Assembly: GCA_023397905.1 (NCBI GenBank)
Contig: JAEWSZ010000055.1
Coordinates: 1-5,976, forward strand
Source: Bacillota bacterium
Lineage (GTDB): Bacteria > Bacillota > Clostridia > Acetivibrionales > DSM-1351
Direction: 5' to 3'
DNA length: 5,976 bases
Under the pieces are notes generated by a model. That model saw only the letters and a program-made list of their open reading frames with translations, was not told the origin of the DNA and made no database searches. The position numbers and the translations under genes were made by a program. Shown here piece after piece: positions 1 through 5,094 of the stretch. Position 1 is the first letter of the stretch, and each line of letters starts with the position of its first letter.

Positions 1-2732
1 GAGGGGGAATATACACCCTCGGCAGAATGGACGGAAGATCAGACTTTTATCACAATTACATAAAAAACATGAAAATGGGGCCTTACGCCGCATGGAACCA
101 TATTATGGGCATATATATGGACAACGGTTCCAGCTATAAAATGGCCCAGAGAAACGTAATAGAAAATACGGAAGGGGCTTTTAACGCCACCAATTCGCCA
201 AATCATGACAATATAATAAAATACAATTACTATAACATGGATAATTTCGGGAGCATTTCCGGTTCTAATTCTTCCATTGGAAATATAAAGGTATCGGGTA
301 CCGACTGGCCACAGGAAGCCCTGGATATAATTGCGGCGGCAGGTCCGGGAAAAGCTCCGCTGCCGGCTCCTGCAGAACCTGTTAATCTCGCATTGGCAAA
401 ATCGGTTACGGCGTCCACAGAAGGTGTAAGGGAATACCATCCTGCACAATATGCGGTGGACGGGGATACAGGCACCAGATGGGCCTGTGTTGAAGGAAAT
501 ACCGATTGGCAGTGGCTGGAGATAGACCTGGGCGGAGAGTATTCAATAGGAAGTATAAACACGCTGTTTGAGCTGAATTCCGGATATAGCTATAAAATAG
601 AATACTCAACGGATGATCAGGCATGGAATACCTATGTTGACAAAACGGGTTCACAGACATCCCAGAGAAGCAACACCGATACAAGTGAAGTCACCGCAAG
701 GTATATAAAGCTCACCATGAAAAGCTCCAATGGAAGCAGTATCAGTGAAATAAATATTTATCCCGGACAGGGTGGGGCCACTCCCGAGGCAAATTCATTG
801 ATTTTAAAGAAGGAAGCCACATTTGATAAAAACCCTGAAAGGCAGCAGGATATTCAGGTCAAAATGGCCTTAAACGGCGGCTCTCTGGTTTCCTTAAACA
901 GCGGAGCAGGGGCTCTGCTCCAGGACAGAGATTATTTGCTGTACTGGGATCAGGTAATAATCAAGAAATCATTCCTAAATACACTCCCGAACGGAGATAA
1001 CGATATTATATTCGGTTTTGCAACGGGAGACGACCAGACATTGAAGGTAAATGTGCTTGGAGATGACGGAGCCACAAACATCTCTAACAATAAGCCTGTT
1101 ACGTCGTCATCCCAAAGTAAGGCTCCGGAGCTGGCTGTAGACGGAGATACCACAACCAGATGGGCGCAGCAGGAGGGGCAGTGGAATCTTGAGGGTTGGA
1201 TTGCGGTGGACCTTGAGGGCGTTTACAATATAACGTCGGTTAACACGATGTTTGAATTGACGAGCGGCTACAAATACAAAATAGAATATTCAATGAATGG
1301 AAAGGACTGGCAGACATATGCGGACAAATCAGGTTCCATTACTACCCAGCAGATTGCCAATGATATAAAAGATGTCACAGCCAGATACATGAGAATTAAG
1401 GTGTTTTACGAAATGGGTCCCAGTATCTATGAGTTTCGTGTATTTGGAACTCCTGCAGCGCCGGATTCTTCTATTGGGATTTCCGGGGCCGCTTTCGACA
1501 AAAATTCTTCGAAACAGTCAGATATAGAGGTAGAAATGAATCTGCAGGGAAATACGCTCACTGGCATAAAAAACAGAACTCTATATTTAAAGCCAGAGGA
1601 TTATGCCGTTGACGGAAATAAGGCGACTATTAAAAAAGCTTATCTGGCCACTCTGGGGCAGGGAAAGACAAACCTCACTTTTGAATTCAGCTCGGGCAAG
1701 AACAGCAAGCTGGAGATAGATGTAACGGAAGTAAACGGCGAAATAAATATAGCATTGGGAAAACCGGTAGTCGCCACGTCGCAGAATACAGACCCCCTGT
1801 ATGCAACAGACGGGGATGAAACTACAAGGTGGGAGCAGCAGGCCGGTATGAATCAGCCTCAGTCGCTGAAAGTAGATTTGGGCGGACTCTATGATATTAC
1901 AAAGACCAGTACCGTATTCGGGCAAAATTCCGGCTACAAGTATAAAATAGAATACTCTGCAGACGGAAACATCTGGTCTCTCTATTCGGACAAGACCGGG
2001 CAGGCAACCACGCAGCAGAACAATGAGGACCAGAAAGCCGTTAAGGCAAGATATATGCGCTTGAGCATACCTCAGCCCACCAGCGGAGCCGGCGTTTATG
2101 AATTTAAAGTATTCACGGTTAAGGAAGGTGAAGCCGCCGATTCTGCAATCAATCCCACTTCGATTATATTTGACAGGAATCCTATGGAACAGGCAGATGC
2201 AGTAATTGATATGTCTCTGAACGGAAATACTCTTGCCGCAATCAAAAACGGTGATACAACACTGGCGTTGAATAGGGATTACACCCTGGAAGGCAGCAGG
2301 GTAACCATTAGCAAATCATACCTGGCCGCACTCCAAAAAGGTACTGTAAATCTTACCTTCCAGTTCAGCGAAGGTCAGGACTGCATATTGCAGATAAATG
2401 TCATAGACACCGGAAATCCGGCGTCATTTACAATAACTCCTGTCGGTCCCGGACTTGTGAGAAACGGAGGCATACAGGCTACGGTTAATGTGAGTCCAAC
2501 CGTGCTCCGGTATCCGGACCAGGCCGTGGTCCTGTTCCAGTTGATGGAAGGGAATACGCCAAGAGGTATAGTTGCAGTCAGACAAGACATTGATTCCGCG
2601 AAGGAAATAACCGCATTCTTCAATGTGAATCCTGCAAATACTTCATACAAAGTAAAAGTATTTGTACTGGACCAGTGGAACAGTGATACAAGCGTGCCTG
2701 TGAGCCTGGCCGAAGCAGTGACAGTCCAATGA
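1..2732 (+). CDS. Secreted beta-helix protein with three F5/8C (CBM32-like) + X2 module pairs, 5'-truncated
   Basis: The reading frame is already open at the window edge (codons from position 3), so the ATG at 27 is internal and the true start lies upstream. Counting from that Met: residues 1 to about 105 look like the last coils of a right-handed parallel beta-helix (repeated N-N-Y-I / G-I-Y-M-D-x-G-S patterns, ending WPQEALDIIAAAG), followed by a Pro/Ala linker. Three F5/8-type C domains follow at about 119-246, 349-474 and 573-698, each with a DGDxxTRW motif and SGYxYKIEYS. They alternate with three X2-like domains at about 257-344, 482-568 and 709-794, marked by FDKN/FDRNP, LNGNTL and IKKxYL motifs. 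A beta-rich C-terminal domain of unknown role occupies about 797-901. No SLH, dockerin or sortase signal is visible. F5/8C and X2 modules are known in extracellular carbohydrate-active enzymes, so polysaccharide binding is inferred; any catalytic residues and the signal peptide lie outside the window. It is probably co-transcribed with the next gene. Confidence 0.93.
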   Translation, partial: GGIYTLGRMDGRSDFYHNYIKNMKMGPYAAWNHIMGIYMDNGSSYKMAQRNVIENTEGAFNATNSPNHDNIIKYNYYNMDNFGSISGSNSSIGNIKVSGTDWPQEALDIIAAAGPGKAPLPAPAEPVNLALAKSVTASTEGVREYHPAQYAVDGDTGTRWACVEGNTDWQWLEIDLGGEYSIGSINTLFELNSGYSYKIEYSTDDQAWNTYVDKTGSQTSQRSNTDTSEVTARYIKLTMKSSNGSSISEINIYPGQGGATPEANSLILKKEATFDKNPERQQDIQVKMALNGGSLVSLNSGAGALLQDRDYLLYWDQVIIKKSFLNTLPNGDNDIIFGFATGDDQTLKVNVLGDDGATNISNNKPVTSSSQSKAPELAVDGDTTTRWAQQEGQWNLEGWIAVDLEGVYNITSVNTMFELTSGYKYKIEYSMNGKDWQTYADKSGSITTQQIANDIKDVTARYMRIKVFYEMGPSIYEFRVFGTPAAPDSSIGISGAAFDKNSSKQSDIEVEMNLQGNTLTGIKNRTLYLKPEDYAVDGNKATIKKAYLATLGQGKTNLTFEFSSGKNSKLEIDVTEVNGEINIALGKPVVATSQNTDPLYATDGDETTRWEQQAGMNQPQSLKVDLGGLYDITKTSTVFGQNSGYKYKIEYSADGNIWSLYSDKTGQATTQQNNEDQKAVKARYMRLSIPQPTSGAGVYEFKVFTVKEGEAADSAINPTSIIFDRNPMEQADAVIDMSLNGNTLAAIKNGDTTLALNRDYTLEGSRVTISKSYLAALQKGTVNLTFQFSEGQDCILQINVIDTGNPASFTITPVGPGLVRNGGIQATVNVSPTVLRYPDQAVVLFQLMEGNTPRGIVAVRQDIDSAKEITAFFNVNPANTSYKVKVFVLDQWNSDTSVPVSLAEAVTVQ
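381..2408 (+). repeat. Three in-frame tandem repeats of an F5/8C + X2 module pair
   Basis: The module pair starts near nucleotides 381, 1071 and 1743, a spacing of about 225-230 codons. DNA similarity is still visible in places: the 17-mer TATAAAATAGAATACTC occurs in copy 1 (590-606) and copy 3 (1940-1956), with a near match in copy 2 (about 1275). The second F5/8C copy has LEG where the others have LGG. The first X2 copy is the most diverged, with extra residues before the DRDYLLYW segment. The pattern suggests duplication of a two-domain unit within the gene followed by divergence. Confidence 0.85.
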
Positions 2733-2755
2733 CTGCACAGGACGGAATGTCGGAA

Positions 2756-2770
2756 TCCTTAAGATAAGGA
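2756..2770 (+). promoter_or_regulatory. Small hairpin overlapping the Shine-Dalgarno site of the SLH gene
   Basis: TCCTTA (2756-2761), loop AGA and TAAGGA (2765-2770) form a perfect 6-bp stem. The right arm includes most of the AAGGAG Shine-Dalgarno sequence (2766-2771), which sits 8 nt before the ATG at 2780. If the stem forms, it would partly hide the ribosome site and favour translation coupled to the upstream gene. The stem is short, has a 3-nt loop and is AT-rich, so a regulatory role is only inferred. The 47-bp gap has no U-tract terminator. Confidence 0.35.
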
Positions 2771-2779
2771 GTAAATATA

Positions 2780-4360
2780 ATGAAAAAAAGATTGATTGGC
2801 AGTTTGCTTATTATAGTTTTGCTGACAGGTTTGTTATTTAATAACGCCTATGCAACAGATACTGTTACATTAAACGGCATACCTGACAAAAAACCGGGGG
2901 ACAGCATTACCGTTTCAGGCAGTACATCACTTGATAAAGTGTCGCTGGTGGTTATCTGCCCAAACACAACCAGACTGTATTTTAATGTGGTGAATGGGGG
3001 CGATTTCTCCGATACCTTTACATTGCCGGGAGATGCCGAAACAGGTATTTACACTGTTCAGGCGGGAGAAGGGACAGTGATGGCTTCCAGGACCTTCAGA
3101 GTTTCCAGTGCTTCCTCGGGGGGAGGAAGCTCAGGAAACGGGCAAACCGCGGATAATGGCATAAAAATAATTGTGCCCGCGGATGGAAGTATGGTCACAG
3201 TTGCGCTTCCCCCACCAGTGCTGGATGAGACGAAAAGGAAGGCAATATCTGCGGTAGATGCCGGAACAATCAGTAAAGCCTTTGAGGCGTCAGGAGCGGA
3301 TTCCGAAGGAATAAAAACCATAGGGATTGATATTCCGGTGGTTCCGGGAGCAGAGAGCTATACATTGAGGCTTCCGGCCGCTGTTCTTAACTCCCCGGGA
3401 ACAAATGAAAGAATAGAGGTGCACACCGGTCTGGTTTCGGTGGTACTGCCCGCAAATATACTTTCAAACGGGACGGAAGCGTCAAAAACAGTGGAATTGC
3501 ACGTGGAAAATGTGGACAAATCGCTGCTCAGCGCCGAGAACAAGTCTGAAATAGGCGATAGACCTGCGGTCGACATCAGCCTCAGGATTGATGGGAAACC
3601 GGTACAGTGGAACAGCAAAGGGATAGTTGCAACCGTACTGATTCCATACAGGGCTTCAACCATGGAAATGGAAAATCCTGAATTCATAGTGGTGTGGTAT
3701 ATAGACGAGGACGGTAAAAGGGTAATTATGCCTGATTCACAGTATATTGAGCATAAGAAGGCGGTTTCGTTTACCGCAGCCCATTTCAGCAAATACGCCG
3801 TGGCATTTATAATGAAAAAATTTGAAGATATACCGTCCGGTTCGTGGAAGGAAAAGCCTGCGGTGACACTGGCCTCATACGGTATAATAGACGGGACGTC
3901 GGATACCCTGTTCAGTCCGGATAAGGGAATAACCAGAGGTGAGTACCTGGGATGGCTTGTTAAAACCACCGGGCTTACGGCCGGGGTAAATGCCAATTTT
4001 GAGGATGTTGACAGGGAATATGCATACTATAATGAGATAGGAATTGCCAGGGCCTTAAAAATCACCGCAGGTGTGGGAAACAACAAATACAATCCCGATA
4101 CAGGCATATCAAGGCAGGATATGATGGTACTTACGGCCAGGGCATTAAAAGCAGCCGGAAATGTTTTACCCTCAATGGGTTCCGGAGACCTGGAGGAATT
4201 TTCGGATTCAGGAAAGGTTGCCCAATATGCTCTGGAAGATGTAAGAACAATGGTAAAAGCCGGATATATCAAGGGCAGCGGGGGCAGGATCAACCCTGCG
4301 GGTTTTACCACCAGAGCTGAAGCTGCACAGGTATTGTACAAAATATTTACCTCAAAATAA
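2780..4360 (+). CDS. S-layer homology (SLH) domain protein, secreted and wall-anchored
   Basis: This complete 526-codon gene starts at the ATG preceded by AAGGAG at 8 nt. The start is supported by a classic signal peptide: KKR, a hydrophobic run, then a likely cut after AYA at about residue 25. Residues 27-108 form a beta-rich Ig-like domain, and 109-127 a Gly/Ser linker. The middle module at about 128-343 resembles a segment seen before SLH domains in clostridial and Paenibacillus surface proteins (LPA-x-VL, IVVWYIDEDGK, HFSKYAVAF), with no assigned activity. Three SLH domains follow at about 348-401, 407-460 and 474-524. Each begins F-(E/S)-D and carries the TRAE-type motif as ITRGE, ISRQD and TTRAE. 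SLH triplets are known to bind pyruvylated secondary cell-wall polymer, so location on the cell surface is well supported. No catalytic motif is visible. It lies 47 bp after a multidomain carbohydrate-binding protein gene, suggesting a shared surface role, but it has no cohesin that would hold other enzymes. Confidence 0.95.
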   Translation: MKKRLIGSLLIIVLLTGLLFNNAYATDTVTLNGIPDKKPGDSITVSGSTSLDKVSLVVICPNTTRLYFNVVNGGDFSDTFTLPGDAETGIYTVQAGEGTVMASRTFRVSSASSGGGSSGNGQTADNGIKIIVPADGSMVTVALPPPVLDETKRKAISAVDAGTISKAFEASGADSEGIKTIGIDIPVVPGAESYTLRLPAAVLNSPGTNERIEVHTGLVSVVLPANILSNGTEASKTVELHVENVDKSLLSAENKSEIGDRPAVDISLRIDGKPVQWNSKGIVATVLIPYRASTMEMENPEFIVVWYIDEDGKRVIMPDSQYIEHKKAVSFTAAHFSKYAVAFIMKKFEDIPSGSWKEKPAVTLASYGIIDGTSDTLFSPDKGITRGEYLGWLVKTTGLTAGVNANFEDVDREYAYYNEIGIARALKITAGVGNNKYNPDTGISRQDMMVLTARALKAAGNVLPSMGSGDLEEFSDSGKVAQYALEDVRTMVKAGYIKGSGGRINPAGFTTRAEAAQVLYKIFTSK

Positions 4361-4393
4361 AAATGTGCTCAGGTAAACCGTGTATCTATTTGA

Positions 4394-4422
4394 TTGACAC
4401 AAAAATACATATGTCATATAAT
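4394..4422 (+). promoter_or_regulatory. Sigma-A-type promoter of the metG T-box transcript
   Basis: The -35 box TTGACA (4394-4399) and -10 box TATAAT (4417-4422) are both exact consensus, separated by the ideal 17 bp. Transcription should begin near 4429-4431, just before the leader structures. The -10 lies in a 13-bp near-palindrome (4415-4427) and the spacer contains ACATATGT; both are likely by-products of AT richness. Such a strong promoter fits a T-box gene, where control occurs by termination rather than initiation. The bases between the SLH stop codon and this promoter (4361-4393) hold no gene. They contain only the right arm of a weak 7-bp inverted repeat (4346-4352 with 4371-4377) without a T-tract. 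Confidence 0.9.
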
Positions 4423-4436
4423 ATATGAAAAGTTAG

Positions 4437-4480
4437 TCTCCGGCATAATACAGGCTGCTGCGGGCAGCAGGTTCCGGAGA
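4437..4480 (+). other. Extra hairpin at the 5' end of the T-box leader
   Basis: TCTCCGG (4437-4443) pairs with CCGGAGA (4474-4480), and inside it CTGCTG (4455-4460) pairs with CAGCAG (4465-4470) around a CGGG loop. It begins a few bases after the expected transcription start, before stem I. Canonical T-box leaders have no required element here; it may simply protect the 5' end. Its left arm shares GTCTCCG with the left arm of the terminator, so the right arm could in principle pair with the terminator strand (see findings). Confidence 0.7.
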
Positions 4481-4612
4481 TCCAGGGATAAAGACTGCGA
4501 AAAGAAGAGTAGGCGCCGTACGCTTTTACAGAGAGCCCTTTAGCTGAGAACGGGCGGAGTTGGAAAGCGCTGAACATGGTCTTGGAGTTGCGCACCGAAC
4601 ATATTTGTACCG

Positions 4613-4807
4613 AAATTGCCATACCTGATTTACACGCATGAAGATATGCGGATATGGTGCGGCGGTGTCAGATGTGATAGGCTGCGACGGGTTTGCCCGT
4701 TAAAGCAATAGGGTATAAGGTGAATTTTGCAGCAGGAGCGTCTCAGTTCTGCCGTAATGGTTTATCCGTACTTGATGAGGTCCGTGCCGCGAGGTATGGG
4801 CAAATTT
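4613..4807 (+). other. Enclosed structured domain between stem I and the T-box sequence
   Basis: CCATACC (4619-4625) is a perfect complement of GGTATGG (4793-4799), and the flanking AAATTG (4613-4618) can extend the pairing to CAAATTT (4801-4807) with small bulges. This would close a roughly 195-nt domain that ends directly against the T-box element, in the place of the usual stem II/III. Inside it are small perfect hairpins CGCAT/ATGCG (4635-4639 with 4646-4650) and ACGGG/CCCGT (4687-4691 with 4696-4700, loop TTTG). A competing local pairing CCATA/TATGG (4619-4623 with 4653-4657) also exists. The fold is read by eye only. Confidence 0.5.
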
Positions 4808-4863
4808 GGAGTGGTAACGCGAAGTCAATGACCCGGATGTGCCGGGATTATGCTCTCGTCTCC
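4808..4863 (+). promoter_or_regulatory. T-box sequence and antiterminator
   Basis: GGAG (4808-4811), a 7-nt bulge TGGTAAC (4812-4818) and GCGA (4819-4822) can pair with TCGT (4856-4859) and CTCC (4860-4863), giving the classic two-helix antiterminator. The enclosed loop holds a small hairpin CCCGG/CCGGG. The bulge consensus is UGGNACC; here it is UGGU followed by AAC, one base off. The UGGU part is complementary to ACCA, the end expected of tRNA-Met with discriminator base A, which agrees with the AUG specifier. The TCGTCTCC strand is shared with the terminator, so the two structures are mutually exclusive. Confidence 0.88.
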
Positions 4864-4897
4864 GAAAATAACAATTTTCGGAGGTGGGAGTTTTTTT
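4853..4897 (+). terminator. Rho-independent terminator of the T-box leader
   Basis: The left arm at 4853-4869 and right arm at 4874-4890 pair over 17 positions, counting a few G-U pairs, around the loop AACA. The top 10 bp (CTCCGAAAAT with ATTTTCGGAG) are perfect. Seven T residues follow at 4891-4897. This is the default off-state of the metG leader. Confidence 0.93.
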
Positions 4898-4900
4898 ATT

Positions 4901-4940
4901 GCAGAAGTGCGGAAGTGCAGAAGTACAGGAGTGTAAGAGA
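4901..4940 (+). repeat. 8-bp purine-rich tandem repeat
   Basis: Octamers GCAGAAGT (4901), GCGGAAGT (4909), GCAGAAGT (4917), ACAGGAGT (4925) and a decayed GTAAGAGA (4933) lie head to tail immediately after the terminator T-tract. The first and third copies are identical. Together with the next repeat this forms a purine-rich stretch with no protein-coding signature of its own. Confidence 0.75.
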
Positions 4941-4948
4941 AAAGCTTA

Positions 4949-5075
4949 AAAGCAGAATTCAGGAGCGAGGATTCAGGATTCAGAATGAAGGTCAAAGGCA
5001 AAATGAGGAAAGCAGAATTCAGGAGAGAGGATTCAGAAATCAGAATGAAAAAGGCAAATACGGAAAGCAGAATAC
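4949..5075 (+). repeat. Tandem repeat of about 60 bp built from 7-bp purine-rich units
   Basis: Unit 1 (4949-5008, 60 bp) and unit 2 (5009-5063, 55 bp) both begin AAAGCAGAATTCAGGAG and share GAGGATTCAG and ATCAGAATGA-like blocks. A third unit starts at 5064 (AAAGCAGAATAC) and breaks off. Within unit 1 a 7-bp step is plain: AGAATTC, AGGAGCG, AGGATTC, AGGATTC, AGAATGA, AGGTCAA, AGGCAAA from 4954 onward. The tract separates the T-box terminator from the metG ribosome site and has several AGGAG motifs that resemble Shine-Dalgarno sites. No terminal inverted repeats or transposase are seen. Confidence 0.85.
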
Positions 5076-5092
5076 ATGGAAGGAGGAATTAG
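4985..5092 (+). CDS. Possible 35-codon upstream open frame before metG (doubtful)
   Basis: An ATG at 4985 opens 35 codons ending in TAG at 5090-5092, 2 nt before the metG ATG. AGGA at 4975-4978 could serve as a weak ribosome site 6 nt upstream. The peptide would be short, very basic and polar (many Lys, Arg and Glu, three Met) and contains no known motif. It lies wholly in the purine-rich repeats, where T-containing stop codons are scarce, so the open frame may be chance. If translated, its end at the metG start would allow translational coupling. Confidence 0.15.
   Translation: MKVKGKMRKAEFRREDSEIRMKKANTESRIHGRRN
5081..5086 (+). promoter_or_regulatory. Ribosome binding site of metG
   Basis: AGGAGG lies 8 nt before the ATG at 5095, a near-ideal site and spacing. 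It fixes that start over the out-of-frame ATG at 5076. Confidence 0.9.
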
Positions 5093-5094
5093 AG

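Larger units (their letters stand above)
4430..4897 (+). ncRNA. T-box riboswitch leader of metG, specifier AUG (tRNA-Met)
   Basis: This is a transcribed leader between a consensus promoter and an intrinsic terminator. Stem I is recognisable: AGTA (4509-4512) and GAA (4572-4574) would form the loop-E motif of the specifier loop, flanked exactly by helix GGCGC (4513-4517) with GCGCT (4567-4571). The specifier codon is ATG at 4576-4578, followed by the usual purine. The distal part has AGAGAGCCC, apical helix GCCC/GGGC (4536-4539 with 4553-4556) and loop AGCTGAGA, as in known T-box stem I heads. Below the specifier loop AAGA can pair with TCTT, and TGCG with CGCA. The T-box element and antiterminator lie at 4808-4863. 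Uncharged tRNA-Met is expected to stabilise the antiterminator and permit metG transcription; charged tRNA leads to termination. At about 470 nt the leader is longer than the usual 200-350 nt. The extra length is an upstream hairpin (4437-4480) and a roughly 195-nt domain between stem I and the T-box. Confidence 0.9.

Noticed and set aside
27..29. ATG at 27 as the start of the first gene
   Set aside because: The frame is open to the window edge, the protein begins in mid beta-helix without a signal peptide, and no ribosome site precedes this ATG.
3358..3996. 212-codon minus-strand open frame inside the SLH protein gene
   Set aside because: It is antisense to a gene with clear signal peptide and SLH domains; no ribosome site or recognisable protein motif supports it.
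4346..4377. Inverted repeat TTTACCT/AGGTAAA at the end of the SLH gene as a terminator
   Set aside because: Only 7 bp with an 18-nt loop, AT-rich and without a T-tract; too weak to call.
4407..4427. Palindromes around the -10 box as an operator
   Set aside because: ACATATGT and the CATATA/TATATG near-palindrome are made almost only of A and T and are expected by chance in such a promoter.
4386..4622. 78-codon minus-strand open frame across the leader
   Set aside because: The region is explained by a promoter and T-box stem I on the plus strand.
4949..5075. CRISPR array or insertion sequence remnant
   Set aside because: The units abut without unique spacers, are degenerate, and no cas gene, transposase or terminal inverted repeat is present.
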